8,830 bases of DNA, taken from positions 5,614-14,443 of the forward strand of contig JAHZDG010000050.1 of assembly GCA_019422485.1 (NCBI GenBank). The letters are read 5' to 3'. The notes beneath the pieces were generated by a model. The model worked only from the letters and a program-made list of their open reading frames with translations. It had not been told where the DNA came from and made no database searches. This document shows, piece by piece, positions 1 to 7,265 of this stretch. The stretch is from Alistipes sp. Its GTDB lineage: Bacteria > Bacteroidota > Bacteroidia > Bacteroidales > Rikenellaceae. Every line of letters starts with the position of its first letter. The first letter of the stretch is position 1. Position numbers and translations under genes: made by a program.

Positions 1-1532
1 TCTGCTCCATATTCCGTAACTAGCAGTGTCTTTTCGGGATACAGAGCATGTAGCTTATCCAAAGCTTTCTCGAAACCATCCAAACCATTCCCATACCACC
101 CGTTGTAAAGATTCCATCCCAAGATCATCGGCAACTTGCTTATTCCACACTCGTCATAAATCTTATGGTTGTTATGACAAGGCAGCATCGTGTAGCGATC
201 AGGATCAAGCTTCCGAATCTTTGTCTCGATATCAGTCGCCAAATCAAACAAGAAATCCATATAACTCCGCTTGGCCTTCTCATCATTCCGATCATACGGC
301 GGACGCAGCAACACCTCATTCATATAGGCCCACATCACTACAGATGGGCTGTTGAAATCTTGCCAAATCATCTCCTCGGTCATGGTCAGGCAATTATTCC
401 GAAATTCGGCCGACGGTGTCACTGCATTGTTGATAGGAACTTCAACCGAAGCCACGATTCCATACCGATCACACATCTGTGAAACAATCGGATCCTGCGG
501 ATAGTGTGATATACGCAGAAAATTACCTCCCATCTGCTTCAGCAGCCGAACATCACGTACATGCATCTCATCCCGCAGAGCATTCCCCTGCAAATAATAA
601 TCCTGATGCCGACTGGTTCCGATCAACTTCACATATTCGCCATTGAGCGAGAATCCTTCATTCGGATCAAACTTGAACCAGCGAATACCAAAGCCTGTCG
701 ATACCTCATCCTTCGACCGACCATCACGTGTGCATACCGTCGTTCGAATACAATACATTCGAGGAGTTTGCAGCCCCCACAATACCGGGTTCTTGATTGG
801 AATATCGACCGAAACGCACTGGTTATCAGCATTTGGACCCAGTTTTATGTTTTGTGTCTGTTCCGTCACCCGCTTTCCGGCCGGATCGTATACGACATGC
901 GTCAAACAAACCTCGCTTGCTTCGGAGGCATCATTGGATAAAAAAGTTCGCACGTTGGCTTTGGCAACTGACCGATTTTCATCTGAAGTCCGAACATACA
1001 CGCCGGACGTTGCAAAATGAGTAGTCGAAACGTGAACTTTTGGGGTAACGATCAACGTTACATCACGATAGATACCTCCAAAAAACGTAAAATCAGCAGA
1101 CAAGGGAGGAATATTCTCATCGTGAGAATTATCTACAACCACACGAATTTGGTTATCACCGGACCTTACATAACGAGTTATATCAAAACAAAAAGCCGTA
1201 TATCCCCCCACATGTCGTCCAGCCAAATGGTCATTGACATAGACGTCAGCGATCTGATTGACCCCCTCAAAATGGAGATAAAAACTATGATCAGCCAGGC
1301 TTTCATTTATCCTCAACACCTTGTAATACTCACCCACCCCCCGGTAATAACCCGGAATTTCATCCTGACAATCCAGGTTGTTCCAGGTATGCGGAATGTT
1401 AACCTCGACAGATTGTTCTCCCGGAGCAAGTACGAATTGCCATGATTCATTAATAGTTCTGTTAATGCGTTGCCCCTGCGCTCCCACTGACAGCATCAAC
1501 ATTGCTACCACAAATATTAATCTTTTCAACAT
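1..1532 (-). CDS. GH2 beta-glycosidase (beta-galactosidase/beta-glucuronidase type), C-terminus cut by window edge
   Basis: The frame is open from ATG at 1532 to the window edge, giving 510 visible residues. Residues 1-20 form a type I signal peptide (MLKRLIFVVAMLMLSVGAQG, cut before Gln21), so the enzyme is probably periplasmic. The GH2 layout is clear: a sugar-binding jelly roll (about 25-165, with GVNQIADVYVN and FFGGIYRDV), an immunoglobulin-like domain (about 166-280), then a TIM barrel opening with NGEYVKLIGTSRHQDY and GGNFLRISHYPQDP. The acid/base Glu406 lies in WAYMNEV and the nucleophile Glu507 in VTEYGA (codon 14-12), so both catalytic residues are visible. Family members are commonly much longer, so barrel end and C-terminal domains should continue beyond position 1. 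The start lies 3 bases after the GH88 stop, indicating cotranscription. It probably removes a beta-linked galactose, glucuronic acid or related sugar from oligosaccharides; GH2 specificity cannot be read from these motifs. Confidence 0.93.
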   Translation of the reverse strand, partial: MLKRLIFVVAMLMLSVGAQGQRINRTINESWQFVLAPGEQSVEVNIPHTWNNLDCQDEIPGYYRGVGEYYKVLRINESLADHSFYLHFEGVNQIADVYVNDHLAGRHVGGYTAFCFDITRYVRSGDNQIRVVVDNSHDENIPPLSADFTFFGGIYRDVTLIVTPKVHVSTTHFATSGVYVRTSDENRSVAKANVRTFLSNDASEASEVCLTHVVYDPAGKRVTEQTQNIKLGPNADNQCVSVDIPIKNPVLWGLQTPRMYCIRTTVCTRDGRSKDEVSTGFGIRWFKFDPNEGFSLNGEYVKLIGTSRHQDYYLQGNALRDEMHVRDVRLLKQMGGNFLRISHYPQDPIVSQMCDRYGIVASVEVPINNAVTPSAEFRNNCLTMTEEMIWQDFNSPSVVMWAYMNEVLLRPPYDRNDEKAKRSYMDFLFDLATDIETKIRKLDPDRYTMLPCHNNHKIYDECGISKLPMILGWNLYNGWYGNGLDGFEKALDKLHALYPEKTLLVTEYGA

Positions 1533-1535
1533 AAT

Positions 1536-2750
1536 TTATCTCTTTTTAATCATATCAACTACAGGTGCACCGGCAAGCAACCGTTCATAGCGAATCAATG
1601 CCTCTACGAAATAGTAGTCCGCATAAGACAGCGGAGCATCCACCTCCGAGTTCTTGGCAAAGAATCCTGTACTGTGCATCAGAATAAAACCGTGATTGGT
1701 GCCCAATGCGGCCAAATATGCAGGAGATGACAACGACCGAATCTGTACCGAGGCCATATCTAGGAACTGCTGACCCAACGAGTCCGACACATATGTGCTC
1801 AACTCAACGTATGCCGAGGCCATAATCGCTGCTGCCGAAGCGTCGCGCGGAGCATCCGGGATATTCGGAGCATCAAAGTCCCAATAGGGAACCTTGTCTT
1901 CGGGGAGTCGGGGATGCCGCATGAGATAAGTCCCAATCCGAATTGCCTGATCCAGATAGCGTTTATCCCTCGTAAACCGGTACATCATCGTATAACCGTA
2001 TAATCCCCATGCCTGACCTCGAGACCAGGAGGAAGCATCCGACGCCCCTTGGTGGGTCATGCGTGAAAGAACAGCACCTGTCCGCGGGTCATAATCGACG
2101 CAATGATAGGAACTGGCATCCTCCCGGAAGTGATTGACCAGCGTCTTGTCGGCGTGGCTCCGCGCCATATCCGAAAAGGTCGGGTCATCTCCGAGAATTG
2201 ATGCAACCAGCAAAAGCTCCAAATTCATCATGTTATCAATGATAACCGCATAATTCCACTTGTCCCAGGATCGGATGCATCCCGTAACAACCGAGAAACG
2301 ACTCGAAAGCGACCGCCCGGCATTGAGTAAAACCTGACAATAATCCTCCCTGCCTGTAAGTCGGTATCCGTTTCCAAAGCTACAATTGATCTGAAACCCG
2401 ACGTCATGGTGGTTCGTTGTAAATTGCTCCGGAGCAACGCGATTCGTCATCTCCTTCGCAGCAGAAAGCAAGATCGAGTCCCGCTCATGCTCATACAGAT
2501 ACCACAACGTACCAGGAAAGAATCCGCTGGTCCACCAATGGGAATTACAGGTTTCGAGCCTACCATCCCTTTCGCTCTTCGGGAATCGGCCGGGCTGATC
2601 TTTCAACAACTCATACATATATTTTGATTGCCCGACTGCAACCCTAAAAGATCTCTCCAGAATACTCCGCATGGACGAATCCGGATTTACGGCGCATACG
2701 GATTGCTGCCAAACAAAGACCGATACCAAAAACAATAGAATATACTTCAT
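1536..2750 (-). CDS. GH88 unsaturated glucuronyl hydrolase, secreted
   Basis: This enzyme removes the 4,5-unsaturated uronic acid that a polysaccharide lyase leaves at the non-reducing end, by hydrating the double bond. From ATG at 2750 it has 404 residues, a usual GH88 length for an (alpha/alpha)6 barrel. Residues 1-20 (MKYILLFLVSVFVWQQSVCA) make a type I signal peptide, placing it in the periplasm. GH88 hallmarks in order are WWTSGFFPGTLWYLYE (about 72-87), NHHDVGF with candidate catalytic Asp116, NYAVIIDNMMNLELL with candidate Asp172, HQGASDASSWSRGQAWGLYG (about 233-252), and SYADYYFVEAL near the end. An in-frame ATG at 2804 overlaps the lyase stop as ATGA and would add 18 residues before the signal peptide. 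I prefer 2750 because the hydrophobic core then follows directly on Met-Lys, but 2804 could be used for coupled translation. Its position directly after the lyase fits a sequential pathway. Confidence 0.93.
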   Translation of the reverse strand: MKYILLFLVSVFVWQQSVCAVNPDSSMRSILERSFRVAVGQSKYMYELLKDQPGRFPKSERDGRLETCNSHWWTSGFFPGTLWYLYEHERDSILLSAAKEMTNRVAPEQFTTNHHDVGFQINCSFGNGYRLTGREDYCQVLLNAGRSLSSRFSVVTGCIRSWDKWNYAVIIDNMMNLELLLVASILGDDPTFSDMARSHADKTLVNHFREDASSYHCVDYDPRTGAVLSRMTHQGASDASSWSRGQAWGLYGYTMMYRFTRDKRYLDQAIRIGTYLMRHPRLPEDKVPYWDFDAPNIPDAPRDASAAAIMASAYVELSTYVSDSLGQQFLDMASVQIRSLSSPAYLAALGTNHGFILMHSTGFFAKNSEVDAPLSYADYYFVEALIRYERLLAGAPVVDMIKKR

Positions 2751-2800
2751 GATCAGAGATTGACAAATTAAACAAGGCTTTGAAGCCCACGAACAGATCA

Positions 2801-4651
2801 TCATAGCTTTGAAGTGGTTATCTCCGTCAAACTCACTCGAAATACGGCCCTTTCTCCAGGGGCCATCTTCGTTACAAAGCCAACTCTGCAGGTCCCCGGA
2901 TTATCCGCATCGTAGGCTCGGACTGGACTATTATCCTGACGCCTCACACGAATAGGAATATTTGCCTTTACCGTAAACAGCATGCTCTTACCATCCTGAG
3001 ACAGAAGAATCGTATTCGGGCCCAGAATCCGGGCTTCCGCCGATGTCACCAGGTTCCACGCTACAACGTTTTCCGCATTTGCGTTATAAATGCGGTCAAC
3101 GATGTGCAGATCGTTTTTCCGATCCAGATATACAGATCGAAACGTTCGCTCCGCGTGCATTCGGTAGATCGAGGACATATCAATTCTAACCCCCTTTCTG
3201 CTACGACGATCATACATCCTCACAAAACGGGCATAACCATCCACCTGCTGATTGTCCCCATTCATGCACAAGGTCGAATGACCGATCACCCCCAGACGGA
3301 AGACCGTCCAACGCTCCGAATGCTGGGACCTGTTCCACAGATCCAGATGCCGCTCTTCCAATCCATGGTAATCCTGAGCTCCGAGGTCAATAGCCCATCG
3401 CACGCCACCCTTCTCATAAACAAACGAACCCACGTCCATATGAGAGTGAGAGACCTGCGCCGTTCCCCCCTTAACCCCGAGATAGGCATCCTCCTCTGAC
3501 TGCCAGCCACTCCTGTAACTGAAAACGGGAGAAAGGCCTTCACTGTACCAGGAATCTGTCCGAGGAGGATGATCCGGCCAGGTAATCCGATTGTCCGCCA
3601 TAAATACCAATACGGCCGGCAAAAGTCTGTCGTTGGAGATATAATCGGCCATTCTCGCATAAAAATCCGAAGGCAACCGCTTTATTCGCTCATATTCCAA
3701 CCATAACAAGGTCGGATCCTCGTTTTTCCAGGCCATCCAGATCATCATGGGATTCATCTGGGCCGTTGCCGTATTATCGGAAAAGTTATACGAATAGCCC
3801 GTTGGCCCGGTCATCATCTGGATAAAACGTCCGGATTGAAGAAATGCAGGATAGTTCTCCGACAGATCGTCATAGCCGAAAGCAGACTCAAGCGTTGCAA
3901 ACATCATGATCTGAAACGAGGTTCCATATCCCCAATAGGTATACCCTTCCGGATATCCACCATCCGGGCCATATTCCAACAATGCCAGAGGATTGGTTTT
4001 GAGGGCCTTCTCAAGAACAAGGGCTGCTTCTAGCGGAAAACTATCGTAAACCACAGCCGCAGCATGTACCAGACCGCTGTTACACACCTGATTCCAATTG
4101 CTGTTTTTCCTGTAGAAGCTGTTATACCGATTTTGCTTCGAAACAAGAATTGCTTTCTCATAAAGCGCCTCTACAATCATGGTCCGTTCTGCCTCCGTCA
4201 ATAGGTCATACAACCAGTCATAACCAATCGAAACAGCCATGGCCATCTCCGCAACATCCAAAAAATGAGACGGATTCCAGTCCGGGAATTCACACACGGC
4301 AAACATCTCTGATCGGGCCCGATCGGCATAGGCCTGTCTCCCGGTTGTCCGATAAGCATACGACAAGTAAAAGATCCGCTTCAAGGCCTCTCGGGATATC
4401 CCCAGGATCCGCCGTCCCGTCTGAATCCGCCTCAGCACAGGTTGGTTCAGATAACCCTCGCAAACTGACAAGACTCCATGATGAAGTTTTGCAAAAATCG
4501 AATCCTGACCGATCAACTTCCGAACATTCTCTGGTGTATTCTCCGACAAGATTATGCGCGGATGAGAGGGAACTTTCTCAACAGGAGAGGTCTGACCACA
4601 GACCCCTCTTGTCAAGAAAAAAAATAGAATAAATAAAACAAACGCTCTCAT
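2801..4651 (-). CDS. Heparinase II/III-family polysaccharide lyase, secreted
   Basis: A 616-residue protein that probably cleaves a uronate-containing polysaccharide by beta-elimination. Residues 1-19 (MRAFVLFILFFFLTRGVCG, Gln next) look like a type I signal peptide; the Cys lacks a lipobox, so a periplasmic enzyme is likely. Residues about 30-330 form the alpha-toroid typical of the heparinase II/III fold, with HFLDVAEMAMAVSIGYDWLYD (129-149; a long motif, key residues Asp132, Glu135, Tyr144, Asp145, Trp146), NWNQVCNSGLVHAAA (185-199) and GPDGGYPEGYTYWGYG (228-243). Residues about 370-616 form the beta-sandwich region, beginning with GGTAQVSHSHMDVGSF (395-410). By analogy with heparinases II and III, candidate active-site residues are Asn185/Asn187 or His196, one of the Tyr237-Tyr242 group, and His402/His404. 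The CAZy family (PL12, PL15, PL21, PL33, PL35 or another) cannot be assigned by eye, so heparin is not implied. It starts 23 bases after the BACON lipoprotein; a purine run AGGGG lies only 2 bases before the ATG. Confidence 0.88.
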   Translation of the reverse strand: MRAFVLFILFFFLTRGVCGQTSPVEKVPSHPRIILSENTPENVRKLIGQDSIFAKLHHGVLSVCEGYLNQPVLRRIQTGRRILGISREALKRIFYLSYAYRTTGRQAYADRARSEMFAVCEFPDWNPSHFLDVAEMAMAVSIGYDWLYDLLTEAERTMIVEALYEKAILVSKQNRYNSFYRKNSNWNQVCNSGLVHAAAVVYDSFPLEAALVLEKALKTNPLALLEYGPDGGYPEGYTYWGYGTSFQIMMFATLESAFGYDDLSENYPAFLQSGRFIQMMTGPTGYSYNFSDNTATAQMNPMMIWMAWKNEDPTLLWLEYERIKRLPSDFYARMADYISNDRLLPAVLVFMADNRITWPDHPPRTDSWYSEGLSPVFSYRSGWQSEEDAYLGVKGGTAQVSHSHMDVGSFVYEKGGVRWAIDLGAQDYHGLEERHLDLWNRSQHSERWTVFRLGVIGHSTLCMNGDNQQVDGYARFVRMYDRRSRKGVRIDMSSIYRMHAERTFRSVYLDRKNDLHIVDRIYNANAENVVAWNLVTSAEARILGPNTILLSQDGKSMLFTVKANIPIRVRRQDNSPVRAYDADNPGTCRVGFVTKMAPGERAVFRVSLTEITTSKL

Positions 4652-4674
4652 CGCCCCTAACTAATCATCTAAAT

Positions 4675-5685
4675 TCAAAGAAATACCTTCTTGAATCCCC
4701 GCACATATCGGGCCTTGTAGCCGTTGTAGGCCGAGGAGAGACCTTCAGTTGCCTCCGAATTCTTAGAATCGACAAAGCGATAAGCCACCGCCTTATAGAA
4801 ATATTTCGTGCCAGCCGTATTCGTTTCCAACGTAGGAAGATCGTTGCTCGTCCACCAGAACTCTTGAAGTTCGATCTCTCCGGCAGCATTAGCCGCATTG
4901 AGTTTGACACCACTGTTAGCACCAATCGTTGCGTCGATAACGTCAATATTGGCGAGCAGGTCATTGCGCACGGCAGCGAGCTCACTGGATGAGGGAAGAT
5001 ACCAGCCTTCACCCATCTGCTGACAATGAAGAGCTGCAGGGAAGCCATCCGGATCTTTGGAGAGAAGTGCCGCAGTATTCGCAGATCCGTCCACATTGGA
5101 CATTTCCGCCAACCCAACAACCTGCTCAATCAGAGCCTCCTGAGTCACCTCCTCATAGTCATGCCAATAAACTTCACTGCTCTGGAGTGACATGACAATC
5201 GCATACGAACCATCATCAGCCAATCCGACAATAACACCACCCCCGAGTAATGCGCCAATGGCTACACCGTCTGGAGGTTCAGGAGTCGAACCGCCCTCCT
5301 CCGAAAAGGCCTGGCTAACGGACACTTCAACCGACGAGGTTTGACCCTCATTATGTCCGACAAGCGTCACGATCGTATTCCGAACGCTTTCGGTCATGTT
5401 CTCGGTCAAACTCTGAAAGACAACATCCGAGTTGATTAATTTTACATCCAGCCACGATGCTGCGTCATCGGCAACAGATATATCAATCGACTCATACGCA
5501 CTCGTTACTGCAACCTTAACAACATCCGCAGCATCCGATTTCAGATTTACCTCGGAGGTTTCCAAGGCAAGCTGGTACGTTTGTGTCTGTGGAGGTGGAG
5601 TTTCTCCATCCTCCTCATTAGAACAGGAGACAAACGAAACTAACGCCAATGTCCAAAGGGTCCATCTCAAAAGTTGTGTTTTCAT
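4675..5685 (-). CDS. BACON-domain lipoprotein with DUF1566/Fib_succ_major-like C-terminal domain; candidate surface glycan-binding protein
   Basis: A 336-residue lipoprotein. The signal peptide ends in VSFVSC with Cys21 as the lipidated residue; the following SNEED is acidic and resembles the Bacteroidota lipoprotein export signal, suggesting display on the cell surface. After a proline-rich linker (ETPPPQTQT), residues about 38-126 form a beta-rich BACON-like domain (LALETSEVNLKSDAADVVKV to VEVSVSQAF). A second linker (EEGGSTPEPPDG) leads to a domain of about 195 residues with GGGVIVGLADDGSYAIVMS, FPAALHCQQMGEGWYLPSSS, EFWWTSND and ARYVRGFKKV. That order matches the DUF1566/Fibrobacter succinogenes major paralogous domain pattern (Gly-Trp-Tyr-Leu-Pro-Ser then Trp-Trp-Thr-Ser then Val-Arg). 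No catalytic motif is recognised. Its place between two lipoprotein glycosidases and a lyase suggests binding of the target glycan, but BACON domains are often only spacers, so the binding function is inference. The start is 19 bases after the upstream stop. Confidence 0.85.
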   Translation of the reverse strand: MKTQLLRWTLWTLALVSFVSCSNEEDGETPPPQTQTYQLALETSEVNLKSDAADVVKVAVTSAYESIDISVADDAASWLDVKLINSDVVFQSLTENMTESVRNTIVTLVGHNEGQTSSVEVSVSQAFSEEGGSTPEPPDGVAIGALLGGGVIVGLADDGSYAIVMSLQSSEVYWHDYEEVTQEALIEQVVGLAEMSNVDGSANTAALLSKDPDGFPAALHCQQMGEGWYLPSSSELAAVRNDLLANIDVIDATIGANSGVKLNAANAAGEIELQEFWWTSNDLPTLETNTAGTKYFYKAVAYRFVDSKNSEATEGLSSAYNGYKARYVRGFKKVFL

Positions 5686-5704
5686 AGTTGGTTTTAATTA
5701 AAGG

Positions 5705-7261
5705 TTATAACGATATCCCGCTCAAAAATCCACGCAGACTGTAAACATTATAGTTAATTGATCTCATGGCCTTTTCCAAAAGCGGGTACTTCACATAATC
5801 CACATTGTATATGCCCTTGTTGTCCTCATCGTCCTGAAGTCGAAACCAGATCCAACCGACACAATTGGGAGATTCGAGCAATCCAAGCGTAAAATGCTGG
5901 TAGGCATAAGCCCGATCGATCTGTCCAGGAACCATAAATCCTGCACCGCCCGTATTCTGACAACTGTTTCCATCCGTGGACTTGGTATAGAACTCCGTTA
6001 TCATAAACGGCGTCTGAGGAGCCCAAAGCGCCCAATTCGACAACCACTCCTTTTCAGGAGACCACCGATTATAATAATTGATGGATATCACATCACAATA
6101 TTTTCCGGCCGCCTTGACGACATGTTCCATATATTTAGGTGTTCCATGCAACCGAGATCCCAAATAAAGCAACTCGGAATCAACCTCATCCACAGCCTCG
6201 GCGATGCCTCGGTAATACATCTCAGCAACCATTCCGGCAAACTCATCGTTCAGAGCGGATGTTACCGTCGACGCGCCCCGTTCGTCCATAAAATCCCGGG
6301 CTGCTCGGTATGCCGCATCCGTATGATCCGTCATTCCGAGCAACGACTTCAGCAGCATTGTATTATTCTGACTGAACTTCAACTCATTGTCAGAGAAGAA
6401 CCCGAAGACATCTTTGTTACCGATCAACAACTTAAATTGCGCATCGTTCCTGACAAACCAACGACAATAGTCCTCCCATCCGCCATAAAACAACATGGCC
6501 ACCTCATGAGCACTATCCCCACCCGGATAATCATAACCGTAATATTTTCTGAAACCTCTCAGAAATCCGAATGATGGAGCCTGAACCAATGGGGACTCCG
6601 AATGAGCCTTGTCGTAAGCATCAATTCCAGATTCATACCCCGATGCAAAAGCTGCCGTGGAGTGAATTCCCAGCTTCGCCAGATCAGGCTGTAAGAAACT
6701 GATCAGACTTTCAAAAGAGCCGTTGAACAAGGCCTGATACATCAAAGAATTACCTCCAGGCTGAAAAGAGGATACACCCCGCATGAACAGAGGATACCCG
6801 TCAGGATCTACAAACCAAAAGAACCCGTTCGCATCCTTCTGTATGCGGAACCGTCCCGTCGACTCATACTTCTCGCCCTGCGTATAACTCCCGTATTTAT
6901 TGGTAATCTCGCGATACCGATCATAAGAGGTCACCTCTGGATCATAGCCCGACAGATATTTAAGAATTCGTGTATTGGCCGTGCTCCACGAGGAAACAGG
7001 GGCTGTTTGGTTCGAATATTGAACAGAGATGGGACGATATCTGTTGCCCTTGATCGACTCCGAATAGACGATCTCCTCACCGCCCTCGCTCAAAACCCAG
7101 TCATTCAGATCCTCGGATGATGAGTCATCCGATTCGGACGTTCCCATACCGGTCTCCGGCTGTCCGCTTCCAACCAAGTCATCCGAGGTCGCACAAGCCA
7201 CCAAACCGACCAACAAGAGGAGTGCAGAAACAACACCACAAGTCTTCTTCCACATATTCAT
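5705..7261 (-). CDS. GH50-like clan GH-A glycosidase, lipoprotein (downstream paralog)
   Basis: A 518-residue protein from ATG at 7261. Residues 1-23 (MNMWKKTCGVVSALLLLVG then LVAC) are a lipoprotein signal with Cys23; acidic TSDD follows, then a Ser/Glu/Asp-rich linker to about residue 60. ATG at 7255 is an alternative start; a TTG at 7276 would overlap the upstream gene and is unlikely. The region about 75-135 (YRPISVQY, TNKYGSYTQGEKYESTGRF) precedes a GH-A-like barrel with FVDPDGYPLFMRGV (150-163), FGFFSDNEL with candidate acid/base Glu293, YLGSRLHG (366-373), CDVISINYY (389-397), and MITEFYTKS with candidate nucleophile Glu423. It ends with a GWIWFRLQDD segment and a short tail. This order of motifs (VDPDG, DNEL, GSR, DVISINYY, EF) resembles GH50 beta-agarases, but the protein is shorter than most GH50 enzymes and lacks room for their N-terminal carbohydrate-binding module. 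Probable role: cutting a beta-linked galactan-like chain at the outer membrane. It could belong to an unclassified GH-A family. Confidence 0.82.
   Translation of the reverse strand: MNMWKKTCGVVSALLLLVGLVACATSDDLVGSGQPETGMGTSESDDSSSEDLNDWVLSEGGEEIVYSESIKGNRYRPISVQYSNQTAPVSSWSTANTRILKYLSGYDPEVTSYDRYREITNKYGSYTQGEKYESTGRFRIQKDANGFFWFVDPDGYPLFMRGVSSFQPGGNSLMYQALFNGSFESLISFLQPDLAKLGIHSTAAFASGYESGIDAYDKAHSESPLVQAPSFGFLRGFRKYYGYDYPGGDSAHEVAMLFYGGWEDYCRWFVRNDAQFKLLIGNKDVFGFFSDNELKFSQNNTMLLKSLLGMTDHTDAAYRAARDFMDERGASTVTSALNDEFAGMVAEMYYRGIAEAVDEVDSELLYLGSRLHGTPKYMEHVVKAAGKYCDVISINYYNRWSPEKEWLSNWALWAPQTPFMITEFYTKSTDGNSCQNTGGAGFMVPGQIDRAYAYQHFTLGLLESPNCVGWIWFRLQDDEDNKGIYNVDYVKYPLLEKAMRSINYNVYSLRGFLSGISL
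6872..6904 (-). repeat. Conserved coding block shared by the two GH50-like paralogs (copy 1)
   Basis: These 33 bases match 8460-8492 at 29 positions. On the coding strand the four differences are all at third codon positions and are synonymous, so both copies encode TNKYGSYTQGE. This is a trace of gene duplication under protein-level constraint, not a mobile repeat. Confidence 0.8.
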
Positions 7262-7265
7262 ATGA

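Noticed and set aside
4150..4632. Plus-strand open frame of 160 codons
   Set aside because: It is antisense to the N-terminal part of the lyase; low-complexity Ser/Pro/His/Arg composition and no domain pattern indicate a shadow frame.
4652..4674. Tiny ATG ... TAG frame (Met-Ile-Ser) in the gap before the lyase gene
   Set aside because: Three codons with no supporting signal; expected by chance.
5686..5704. Palindrome TTTAATTAAA in the gap before the BACON lipoprotein gene, as an operator or promoter
   Set aside because: It is a 10-base A/T palindrome in a 19-base intergenic gap; no promoter element accompanies it, and A/T-rich leaders before start codons are ordinary in Bacteroidota.
5894..6574. 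Plus-strand open frame of 226 codons
   Set aside because: It lies wholly antisense to the GH50-like gene, whose frame carries recognisable motifs, and its own translation is rich in Ile, Arg and His with no recognisable domain. It is a shadow frame.
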